Origin: Deltaproteobacteria bacterium
GTDB taxonomy: Bacteria; Myxococcota_A; Bradymonadia; REDH01
DNA: 35,457 nucleotides
Assembly: GCA_007693585.1 (NCBI GenBank)
Contig: REDH01000108.1
Coordinates: forward strand, 1 to 35,457
Reading direction: 5' to 3'
Every line of letters begins with the position of its first letter. The stretch's first letter is position 1. The notes beneath the pieces were generated by a model. It ran no database searches. It worked only from the letters and a program-made list of their open reading frames with translations, and was not told where the DNA came from. The translations under genes were made by a program, and so were the position numbers. Shown piece after piece: positions 24,652 to 32,980 of this stretch.

Positions 24652-27600
24652 ATGAAGTCCCTCACCGTGCCCACCGCCCTGTCCAGGGCCGTCTTCGTTG
24701 CCCTGACCTGTGCCGCGCTCGCCTTCGCCTGCGGCGGCTCGGATTCCGATCCGGCCACCTCGGCGTCGTCGGAGACGGATCCGTCCGGAACGTCCGGGGG
24801 CGTGGACCCGACGGGCACGGAGGATCTGTGCGGCAACGGCGTGCTCGATCCCGGCGAGAGCTGCGACGGCGCTGACCTGGGTGGCGTGACCTGCGGCAGC
24901 CTTGGCTTTGATGGCGGGACCCTGGCGTGCACGGCCGAGTGCGCGTTCGATACATCGGGCTGTGTTCGGGAGACCACCGGCCCCTCCTGCGGCAACGGTG
25001 TGATCGAGGGGGACGAGGCGTGTGACGGTGCGGATCTGGGTGGGGAGACGTGCGAGGGTCTGGGTTTCGACGGGGGCACGCTGTCGTGCGCGTCGGACTG
25101 CACGTTCGACACGGCGGGCTGTGATGCGGCGCCCTCGTGCGGCAACGGTGTGATCGAGGGGGACGAGGAGTGCGATGGCGCGGAGCTGGGCGGGGAGACG
25201 TGCGAGGGACTGGGTTTCGACGGGGGCACGCTGTCGTGCGCGTCGGACTGCACGTTCGACACGGACGCGTGCACGCGGGAGCCGTTCTGCGGGGACGGGG
25301 TGGTGAACGAGGATCTGGGGGAGGAGTGCGATGACGGCGAGGCGAACAGTGACCGGCTGCCCAACGCGTGCCGCACGGACTGTACGCTGCCGCGGTGCGG
25401 GGACGGGGTGATCGACGATGGCGAGCAGTGCGACGACGGGGACGCCAACGGCCCGGACGCGCCGTGCTCGGAGGCGTGCACGATCAATCCGCAGGCGGCC
25501 TGTGCGGGCAACGGCGCGGTGACGGATCTGCTGGAGGTGGCCGCGGAGCAGGAGGATGGCTCGCTGCTGGTCGTCGGCGAGCTGGCGTCGATCGTCGGGG
25601 ACTCCTTCGCGACGGCGGCGTGTGGTCCGGCGGCGGCGACGCGTCGGCAGCTCTTCTTCGTGACCGCGCCCGAGGCGGGGCTGTGGGAGTTCTCGCTGGT
25701 GGACGAGCGGACGACGGCTGCTGCGGCGCTGATCGCGATCGAGGGTTGCGATGCGGATGCCCTGCGGCTCGCGTGCACGGACGCGGACACCACGGGTCGG
25801 CTGCTGATCGAGGCCGGGGAAGGGCAGGCGTTCTTCCTCGCGCTGGAGGCGGAGGGCACGGCCCGTGCGTTCGGGCTGCAGGCCCGGCTGCTCGAGGGTC
25901 TGGCCGGGGAGGGCGAGGCGTGCGGTGCGTCGGTGGCGTGCGAGGATGGTCTCCTGTGCGCGGGCGCGGACGGTGAGGAGCGCTGCATCGATCCGGACTC
26001 GGCCACGCTGGAGAGCGTCGAGGTGCTGCTGCCCACCCCGGACCTCTTCGTGATCGAGATGCGCGGTCAGGATCCGGGCCGGTTGCTGGATCTCGTGCAC
26101 ATCGAGCAGCTCCTGCTCGCCGGGGACCTGGGCCAGGCCGGGGACCTGACGTTCCCGCCGGACGTGCTGCTCCGGGACGGGGACGGCTACCTGATGCGCC
26201 TGTTCCTTCCGGTGGACGTGTTCGACGAGCCGGAGGACGGGTTCGTGATCGGCATCGAGGGCTTCGAGAGCATCACCGTGGCCGCGGAGAGCGGCCGCAC
26301 GGGTCAGCGCACCGCGTCGCGGACGGCCCCCTTCCCGTCCGAGGACGACCTGCTCGTCCCGGAGGAGGCCGAGAGCGGTGGTCCGTGCGACCTCGAGGGC
26401 TACCTCTTCGTGTGTCCGGAGGGCGAGGCCTGCGGTGAGGTCGACGGGGCGTTCCTGTGCGGGGAGCCCGCCGCGCCGGTGCTCGATCGGGTGACCGCGG
26501 TCCGCACCGCACTCAACGCCGTGCGCATCACCATCGACGGCCGCGACGAGAACGCGGACGTGGTCGAGCTGAGCCTGTCGCTCTACCGTCCGGGCGAGGA
26601 GGAGCCGGCGTTCACCTACGCGCCGCTCGCCCTGGGGGATGCGCTGCGCGGCCAGCGCTCGTTCACCTGGAGCATCACCGCCGACGAGGCCCGCTTCAAC
26701 GGGCTGCTCAACGCCACGGATCCCGCGTTCGGCTTCGACCGCATCGCGGTCATGCTCACCGACGCCACCGGCCTGACCTCGGAGACCGTCTTCGTCGACT
26801 ACCCCGCGGTGGAGGTGCTCGAGCCCGGCGCGTCCTGCGACCTGCAGCGGGTGCGGAACGTCTGCCCCGAGCCTCAGGTCTGCGGACGCATCTCCGCCAC
26901 CGAGGCGCGCTGCGGTGCGCCGGTCGCGCCCGAGGTCCGCGGCGTGACCTACACCATCGACGACGACGGCATCACGCGCGTCAGCGTCGAGGGCTTCCAC
27001 GCCAACGCCAACGTCACGGGCTTCGATCTCTTCTTCCGCGTCGCCGATCCCGCCTCCCCGGAGGAGGAGTTCATCGGTCTCGCCGAGCGCCCCGCCACGG
27101 ACATGACCCCGAACCCTGCCGGGCGGACCTCGTTCGTGGCCGCCCTGCCTGCCCTGAACCTCGGCGACTTCGAGCTGACGTCCATCCTCGTGCGCCTGCG
27201 GTCGGGCGCCCTCCAGAGCCCGTTCTTCGAGGTCCCGTTCTCCCCCGTGCCCGCGGGAGGTGAGTGCGATCCCGCGCTCGAGTTCAACCCCTGCGCCGCC
27301 GGCAGCACCTGCGCCGCCGGGACCTGTGAGCCCGCCGCTCCCCCGGTGCTCGTCGCCGCAGCCCTCGAGCGCCCCGCCGCCGACCGCATCCGCTTCCGGG
27401 TCGAGGGGGAGGACCCCAACGGGGACGTGGCCTTCCTCGAGCTCGCCATCCAGCGCGCCAACGGCACCACCTTCGGGCAGTTCTCCGAGACCTTCGACGA
27501 CCCCGGGGTCGACGGACTGACCGCCTTCGAGGGCACCGTCACGATCGAGGGCTTCCAGAACGAGCCCACCACCACCGCGTTCGTCGTGCGCCTGCGCGAC

Positions 27601-30600
27601 CGCGCCGGCCTGCACAGCGAACACGCCGTGGTCAACCTCCCCCCCATCATTCCCGTCGGCGGAACCTGCGAGGACGGAACCGGGGTCACCGACGTCTGCG
27701 CCCTCGGCGCCCTCTGCGAGGAGGGGGTCTGCGTCCCCGACGTCACGCAGGACGCCTGCGCCGGCGACAACCTCATCGACTTCGCGACCGCCGCCAGCGG
27801 CGGCAACGGCGAGACGCCCTCGGTGGTCGTGCCCGCCGAGGGGCGCCTCAACCTCGACCCCTTCCCCTGCGCTGCCCCCGTCAGCCGCGGGCGCGTCGTG
27901 CGCTTCGTCGCCCCGGTCACCGGTGACCTGCAGGCCGACGCCACCCGCATCTCCGGAAACGCCGATCCCGTCCTCGCCGTCTCCCGGGACGCCTGCGACG
28001 CGGAACCCTTCGCCTGTCACGACGACGTGGCCTTCCCCGACAACCTCGACAGCCGCCTCGTCTTCCCCGTGAACGCCGGCGATGTCCTCTACTTCCGCGT
28101 CGGCGACTGGGAGTCCGGCGGCGACATCCGCCTCGCCATCGCCGTCGAGGAGGACACCTGCGGCAACGGCATCATCGACGACGGTGAGGACTGCGACGGC
28201 GATGACCTCGGCGACGCCACCTGCGCCACCGTCGGCTTCGACGAAGGCACCCTCGCCTGCACCGCCACCTGCACCTTCGACACCTCGGGCTGCACCCGCG
28301 ACGGCTTCTGCGGGGACGGCGTCGTCGACCCCGGCGAGCAGTGCGACGACGGCGAGGCCAACGGGCCCGACGCCCCCTGCTCCGAGACCTGCACCCTCGA
28401 CCCGGTCGCCGACTGTGCCGGCCAGGGCGACGTGCTCGACTTCGTCGCCGTCGCCGAGCTGCAGGAGGATGGCTCGCTCCTCCACACCGGGACCCTCGCC
28501 CCCCTCGCGGGCGAGGCCTTCTCGACAGCCGCCTGCGGCGGCGAGAGCACCAGCCTCCGCGCCCTGTACTTCATCGAGGCCCCCGTCGACGGCACCTGGG
28601 AGTTCAGCCTCGTGGACGAGCGCACCAGCGCCAGCGCCGCCCTCATCGCCCTCGACCGCTGCCACGCCGACGCCCGGCAGATCGCCTGCGACGACGGCGG
28701 AAACGCCTCCCGCGTCCTCATCGACGCCCTCGAGGGCGACGCCCTCTACCTCGCCCTCGAGAGCGACGACATCGGCCAGGCCTACGCCCTCCGCGGACGC
28801 CTGATCGACGGCACCGCCGCCGGCCTCGGCGAGGCCTGCGACGAGGACACCCCCTGCGACACCGGGCTGGCGTGCAGCCCGCGCCCCGAGAGCAGCGTCT
28901 GCGCCTCGTCCGCCGGGATCAGCCTCGAGTCCCTCACCATCCGGGCCCCGGACAGCGAGACCTTCCTGATCGACGCCCGCGGCACCGACCCCGCACACCT
29001 CGTCGACCAGCTCTTCGTCTCCCAGCTCGCCGTCGCCATCGGGACCGCCAGCAACTTCGTCCTCGAACCCGACGCCATCCACCGCGACGGCGACCAGTTC
29101 ACCCTCCGCGTCGTCCTCCCGGTGAGCATCTTCGACACCGACGCCATCTCCCTGGGCATCGACGACTTCAACACCCTCACCGCCGCCGTCGAAGCCACCG
29201 CCCTCGGCTGGCGCAGCCCCTCGCGCACCGCCGCCTTCCCCGCCGCCTCCGCCGTCGCCGATCCCCAGCCGGTCGAAGAAGGCGAAGGCTGCGACCTCGA
29301 CCGACTCCTCTTCCTGTGCCCCGACGGTCAGGCCTGCGACGGCGAGGAAGCCCCCTTCGCCTGCGCCGACGCACAGGCCCCCACCCTCCTCGACGCCACC
29401 GCCACCCGACTCTCCGGCACCAGCATCCGGTTCGACCTCCGCGGCACCGACCCCAACGGCGACATCACCACCATCGTCCTCGCCGCCTACCGGCCCGGCT
29501 CCACCGAGCCCGACCTCACCCTCGACCCCATCGACGTCGAGAACGCCATGCGCGGACAGCGCGAGATCCACTACACCTTCCGGGGCGACGGCGGATTCTT
29601 CTCCGCGCAGCTCAACGCCACCGCACCCGAGTTCGGCTTCGACCGCATCGGCCTCCTCCTCGTCGACGCCACCGGCCTCGCCTCGGACGTCGTCGTGATC
29701 CCCTACCCCTCCGCCGACCCCCGCGCCACCGGCGAGCCCTGCGACCTCACCGGCGCCTCCACCTGGTGCGAGGCCCCCGGCACCGCGTGCACGGCCCTCC
29801 CCTCCGGCGACGCCACCTGCGCCGCCTTCCCCGCGCCGGAAGTGCGCGCCCTGCGCGCCACCCTCACCGAAGGCGTCGCCAGCATCCGCATCGAAGGCGC
29901 CCACGCCGCCGCCAGCGTCGAAGGCGTCGAGGTCATCTTCCGGCTCGCCAACCCGCCCAACCCCGAGACCCCCTTCATCGGACTCGACGAGTTCCCCGCC
30001 ACCGAGCTCGCCCCCGCCCCCGCAGGACGCACCCACTTCACCAGCGACCTGCCCCCCATCAACCTCGGCGGCAACGAGGTCGTCACCGCCGCCGTCCGCC
30101 TGCGCGCCGGAAACCTCCGCAGCCTCTACCTCGAGGTGCCCTTCAATCCCCTCGCCGCCGGCGCCACCTGCGACGCCTCCCTCGGCTACAACCCCTGCGA
30201 CAACGGCCTCACCTGCACCGCAGGCACCTGCTCCGCCGCCAACGCACCCACCCTCACCACCGCCACCATCACCCGACCCCGCGCCGACGCCTTCGACATC
30301 GCCGTCGCCGGCCTCGACCCCGATGGCGACATCGACGGACTCGAATACATCCTCCGACGCGAGGTCGGCACCGTGTTCGGCTCCTTCTTCGAACCCTTCG
30401 ACCCCCCCGTCGACGGACAGCAGGAGATCGACGCCACCGTCCGCATCGAAGCCGCCTTCCTCGCCAGCGAACCCGCCTCCACCACCCTCGAAGTCCGCCT
30501 GCGCGACCGCAGCGGACGCGTCAGCAACGCCATCGTCCTCGCCCCACCACCGGTCATCCCCGTCGGCGGCACCTGCGTCGAAGGCACCGGACTCGTCGAC

Positions 30601-31065
30601 CTCTGCACCGGCGATGCCACCTGCATCGAGGACGTCTGCGTCCTCCCCGACGGCGCCGGACTCTGCGACCCCGACAACATCATCGACTTCAACGACACCG
30701 CCACCCCCGACGAGGACACCGGCACCCTCGGCGTCCTCATCGCCCCCGACGCCTACTTCCCCAGCACCCCCTTCTCCTGCGCCGCCCCCGTCAACACCGC
30801 GCGCGCCATCCGCTTCGTGCCCGACACCACCACGACCTGGACCATCACCGCCAGCGCCGTCGACGGTACCGCCGACCCCGTCCTCTCCGCCGCCGCACTG
30901 ACCTGCGACGCCGAACCCTTCGTCTGCAACGACGACATCGACTTCCCCGACATCCTCGACAGCGAGCTCCGCATCGAGAGCACCGCCGACGAACCCATCT
31001 GGCTCTTCGTCGGCAACTGGGAAACCACCGGCACCATCCGGCTCTCCATCCAGGCCGACGACTGA
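24652..31065 (+). CDS. Giant secreted protein with Myxococcus cysteine-rich (DUF4215-type) repeats and two homologous halves
   Basis: The 2137-residue product has an N-terminal export signal with a possible, non-ideal lipobox (LAFAC, C27) and a Ser/Thr/Gly linker. Next come five cysteine-rich units with the pattern CG(N/D)GV..(G)E.CD(G/D), typical of Myxococcota surface proteins. Two homologous ~880-residue halves follow: half A from about 25501 to 28149 and half B from 28414 to the end, each preceded by cysteine-rich units. Each half contains, in order, a pre-peptidase-C-like beta domain (QEDGSLL...WEFSLVDERT), cysteine-bounded modules with R(I/F)...G.DPNGD(V/I) patterns, and a final PPC-like domain (CDAEPF.C.DD..FPD.LDS). 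The protein is very acidic. An extracellular binding or structural role is inferred. The GH1 gene follows 50 bp later. Confidence 0.85.
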   Translation: MKSLTVPTALSRAVFVALTCAALAFACGGSDSDPATSASSETDPSGTSGGVDPTGTEDLCGNGVLDPGESCDGADLGGVTCGSLGFDGGTLACTAECAFDTSGCVRETTGPSCGNGVIEGDEACDGADLGGETCEGLGFDGGTLSCASDCTFDTAGCDAAPSCGNGVIEGDEECDGAELGGETCEGLGFDGGTLSCASDCTFDTDACTREPFCGDGVVNEDLGEECDDGEANSDRLPNACRTDCTLPRCGDGVIDDGEQCDDGDANGPDAPCSEACTINPQAACAGNGAVTDLLEVAAEQEDGSLLVVGELASIVGDSFATAACGPAAATRRQLFFVTAPEAGLWEFSLVDERTTAAAALIAIEGCDADALRLACTDADTTGRLLIEAGEGQAFFLALEAEGTARAFGLQARLLEGLAGEGEACGASVACEDGLLCAGADGEERCIDPDSATLESVEVLLPTPDLFVIEMRGQDPGRLLDLVHIEQLLLAGDLGQAGDLTFPPDVLLRDGDGYLMRLFLPVDVFDEPEDGFVIGIEGFESITVAAESGRTGQRTASRTAPFPSEDDLLVPEEAESGGPCDLEGYLFVCPEGEACGEVDGAFLCGEPAAPVLDRVTAVRTALNAVRITIDGRDENADVVELSLSLYRPGEEEPAFTYAPLALGDALRGQRSFTWSITADEARFNGLLNATDPAFGFDRIAVMLTDATGLTSETVFVDYPAVEVLEPGASCDLQRVRNVCPEPQVCGRISATEARCGAPVAPEVRGVTYTIDDDGITRVSVEGFHANANVTGFDLFFRVADPASPEEEFIGLAERPATDMTPNPAGRTSFVAALPALNLGDFELTSILVRLRSGALQSPFFEVPFSPVPAGGECDPALEFNPCAAGSTCAAGTCEPAAPPVLVAAALERPAADRIRFRVEGEDPNGDVAFLELAIQRANGTTFGQFSETFDDPGVDGLTAFEGTVTIEGFQNEPTTTAFVVRLRDRAGLHSEHAVVNLPPIIPVGGTCEDGTGVTDVCALGALCEEGVCVPDVTQDACAGDNLIDFATAASGGNGETPSVVVPAEGRLNLDPFPCAAPVSRGRVVRFVAPVTGDLQADATRISGNADPVLAVSRDACDAEPFACHDDVAFPDNLDSRLVFPVNAGDVLYFRVGDWESGGDIRLAIAVEEDTCGNGIIDDGEDCDGDDLGDATCATVGFDEGTLACTATCTFDTSGCTRDGFCGDGVVDPGEQCDDGEANGPDAPCSETCTLDPVADCAGQGDVLDFVAVAELQEDGSLLHTGTLAPLAGEAFSTAACGGESTSLRALYFIEAPVDGTWEFSLVDERTSASAALIALDRCHADARQIACDDGGNASRVLIDALEGDALYLALESDDIGQAYALRGRLIDGTAAGLGEACDEDTPCDTGLACSPRPESSVCASSAGISLESLTIRAPDSETFLIDARGTDPAHLVDQLFVSQLAVAIGTASNFVLEPDAIHRDGDQFTLRVVLPVSIFDTDAISLGIDDFNTLTAAVEATALGWRSPSRTAAFPAASAVADPQPVEEGEGCDLDRLLFLCPDGQACDGEEAPFACADAQAPTLLDATATRLSGTSIRFDLRGTDPNGDITTIVLAAYRPGSTEPDLTLDPIDVENAMRGQREIHYTFRGDGGFFSAQLNATAPEFGFDRIGLLLVDATGLASDVVVIPYPSADPRATGEPCDLTGASTWCEAPGTACTALPSGDATCAAFPAPEVRALRATLTEGVASIRIEGAHAAASVEGVEVIFRLANPPNPETPFIGLDEFPATELAPAPAGRTHFTSDLPPINLGGNEVVTAAVRLRAGNLRSLYLEVPFNPLAAGATCDASLGYNPCDNGLTCTAGTCSAANAPTLTTATITRPRADAFDIAVAGLDPDGDIDGLEYILRREVGTVFGSFFEPFDPPVDGQQEIDATVRIEAAFLASEPASTTLEVRLRDRSGRVSNAIVLAPPPVIPVGGTCVEGTGLVDLCTGDATCIEDVCVLPDGAGLCDPDNIIDFNDTATPDEDTGTLGVLIAPDAYFPSTPFSCAAPVNTARAIRFVPDTTTTWTITASAVDGTADPVLSAAALTCDAEPFVCNDDIDFPDILDSELRIESTADEPIWLFVGNWETTGTIRLSIQADD
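24829..25290 (+). repeat. Cysteine-rich repeat units, ~150-bp period
   Basis: TGCGGCAACGG starts units at 24829, 24988 and 25138. The second and third are exactly 150 bp apart and almost identical at the DNA level over most of their length (for example the run encoding EGLGFDGGTLSCASDCTFDT). The first is more diverged. This looks like a recent in-frame duplication of a 50-residue module. Confidence 0.85.
25501..31062 (+). repeat. ~2.65-kb internal duplication within the giant gene
   Basis: Half A (about 25501-28149) and half B (about 28414-31062) encode proteins that align from start to end with almost the same length. Paired landmarks are CAGNGAVTDL / CAGQGDVLDF, WEFSLVDERT in both, GQRSFTWSI / GQREIHYTF, IPVGGTC in both, and CDAEPFACHDD / CDAEPFVCNDD. 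DNA identity is clearly lower than protein similarity, so the event is old. Confidence 0.85.
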
Positions 31066-31115
31066 TCGCACCTCCGCAGGCCCCGCCGACCTCCCCAGCG
31101 CCCCACAGGATGCCG

Positions 31116-32759
31116 ATGCGACGCCTCGCGCTCCCGCTCCTCCTCGCCACCACCCTCGCCACCGCCTGCGGCAAGACCCCCGCCGAGCGCTACGCCGACC
31201 GCGCCGTCACCCCCTTCCCCGCACCCAGCGTCGAGGACGATGACGGCACCATCCGCTTCGCCCCCCCCGGCAGCCGCAGCGGACCCACCGGCTCCACCAG
31301 CTTCACCTTCGGCGTCGCCACCGCGCCCACCCAGATCGAGGACCGGAACTTCACCGTCGACTGGTACGTCTGGTCCGACCGCGAAGACGGACTCGGCCAG
31401 AGCGAAGCCCCCCTCGGCGAAGCCTCCCGAGGATTCACCCGCGCCCTCGACGACGTCGAGCTCCTCCGCGAACTCAACGTCGACCTCTACCGCTTCGGCA
31501 TCGAGTGGGCCCGCGTCGAACCCGTCCGCGGCCAGTACGACGAGGAAGCCCTCGCCCACTACGACCGCTTCATCGACGCCCTCGTCGAGGCCGGCATCCG
31601 GCCCATGATCACCCTCCACCACTTCTCCAATCCCGTCTGGGTCGACGACCCCCGCGACCCGTCCTGCGCCGACGGACCCTCCGACACCAACCTCTGCGGC
31701 TGGGACCACCCCGAAGGCGCCGAGATGATCCTCGACGACATCGAACGCTTCGCCCGCATGCTCGGCGAACGCTACGGCGACCGCGTCGACGAGTGGTGCA
31801 CCGTCAACGAACCGATCAACTACCTCCTCGCCGCCTACGGCGCCGGATACTTCCCCCCCGGCAAGACCGTCCTCCTGAGCAACCTCGACCGCTTCATCGA
31901 CGTCGTCCGAAACTACCTGCGCGCCCACGTGCGCATGTACGACGCCATCCACGAGGCCGACACCACCGACGCCACCGGCGACGGCATCGCCGCCAGCGTC
32001 GGCTACACCCTCTCCGTCGCCGAGTGGGTCCCCGCCCGCCGCAACCGCCCCAGCGACCACCCCGACGACCTCGCCGCCGTCGAGCGCATCAACCACATCT
32101 ACCACCACTTCTTCACCGACGCCCTCGTCCGCGGCGCCTTCGACCCCGACCTCGACGCCTCCTTTTCCGAACCCCAGCCCGACTGGGAAGGAAAGGTCGA
32201 CTGGCTCGGCGTCCAGTACTACTTCCGCGGCGGCGCCACCGGCGAGATCCGCCTCATCCCCGGCGTGCGCGCCACCGTCTGCTACGCCGGCTTCGACGCC
32301 GGCTCCTGCCTCGCCCCCGAGGACCCCACCCACTTCGTGCCCGAGATGGGGTACGAATACTGGGCCCCCGGCCTCTACAACCGACTCGTGGAGTTCTCCG
32401 AGCGCTGGCCCGACCTCCCCCTCACCGTCACCGAGAGCGGCCTCGCCACGAACGTCGGCGCCCGCCGCGCCGAGCACGTCGTGCGCTCCCTCGAACAGAT
32501 CCACCGCGCCATCGCCGACGGGGCCGACGTCCGCGGATACTTCCACTGGACCCTCATGGACAACTTCGAGTGGGCCGAGGGCTACGGCCCGCGGTTCGGC
32601 CTGTACTTCGTCGACTTCGGCGACACCTGGGACCGCACCCTCACCGAGGGCGGCGCCGTCTTCGCCGAGATCGCCGGCGCCCGAACCCTCACCCCCGACC
32701 AGCGCGCGCAGCTCGGCGGACTCGGCCCCATGACCCCCGAGGCGGAGCACGGGGAGTAA
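31116..32759 (+). CDS. GH1-family glycosidase, secreted lipoprotein
   Basis: The 547-residue product has a short signal peptide with a probable lipidation cysteine at residue 18 (ATACGK) and then a complete glycoside hydrolase family 1 barrel. Visible are FTFGVATAPTQIE at the start, YRFGIEWARVEP, ITLHHFSNPVW, the acid/base Glu in CTVNEPINY (E232), the nucleophile Glu in LTVTESG (E440; TENG in most relatives) and YFHWTLMDNFEWAEGY near the end. A retaining beta-glycosidase activity is expected; the sugar is unknown. An insertion with four cysteines around 185-200 and 390-400 fits an exported protein. The ATG at 31116 has AGGA five bases upstream, and an in-frame ATG at 31110 is the alternative. 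It probably shares a transcript with the giant gene. Confidence 0.9.
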   Translation: MRRLALPLLLATTLATACGKTPAERYADRAVTPFPAPSVEDDDGTIRFAPPGSRSGPTGSTSFTFGVATAPTQIEDRNFTVDWYVWSDREDGLGQSEAPLGEASRGFTRALDDVELLRELNVDLYRFGIEWARVEPVRGQYDEEALAHYDRFIDALVEAGIRPMITLHHFSNPVWVDDPRDPSCADGPSDTNLCGWDHPEGAEMILDDIERFARMLGERYGDRVDEWCTVNEPINYLLAAYGAGYFPPGKTVLLSNLDRFIDVVRNYLRAHVRMYDAIHEADTTDATGDGIAASVGYTLSVAEWVPARRNRPSDHPDDLAAVERINHIYHHFFTDALVRGAFDPDLDASFSEPQPDWEGKVDWLGVQYYFRGGATGEIRLIPGVRATVCYAGFDAGSCLAPEDPTHFVPEMGYEYWAPGLYNRLVEFSERWPDLPLTVTESGLATNVGARRAEHVVRSLEQIHRAIADGADVRGYFHWTLMDNFEWAEGYGPRFGLYFVDFGDTWDRTLTEGGAVFAEIAGARTLTPDQRAQLGGLGPMTPEAEHGE

Positions 32760-32808
32760 GGGGGACGGACGGGCCGGAACGGGCGCGCAAGCCCCGACGA
32801 TGACGAGC

Positions 32809-32852
32809 GCGGCACGTTACGTGCCGCTCTCTCCGAATTCCGGACCTTTTTC
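32809..32852 (+). terminator. Possible terminator after the GH1 gene
   Basis: GCGGCACGT and ACGTGCCGC form a near-perfect dyad at 32809-32827. A run of five T lies 20 bases further on (32847-32851), too far for a classical intrinsic terminator. It sits between GH1 and the cas genes and could separate the two units. The remaining 32853-32980 shows only a ribosome binding site. Confidence 0.35.
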
Positions 32853-32980
32853 GGCGTCCGCGCTTGCCGTGCAGGGGAGCTCTGGCTCAGGTCGGGGGCA
32901 GAGCCTCCCGTTGCGCCCACTCTCCCGAGCGGGCCCCGCATGTCCCTGTGGAGGCTGAACCTTGCACTGGGAGGTTGGTG

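Noticed and set aside
23722-31071. A minus-strand open frame of about 2449 codons opposite gshB, the giant gene and others
   Set aside because: It is antisense to clear genes, low in complexity and has no domain. Such long frames are expected opposite GC-rich genes.
28341-31109. A plus-strand frame running over half B of the giant gene into GH1
   Set aside because: It is the Arg-rich shadow frame of the giant gene. The GH1 signal peptide and AGGA site place the real start at 31116.
32864-32893. A promoter TTGCCG-N17-TCAGGT for the cas genes
   Set aside because: The spacing fits, but the -10 half is too poor to list as a feature.
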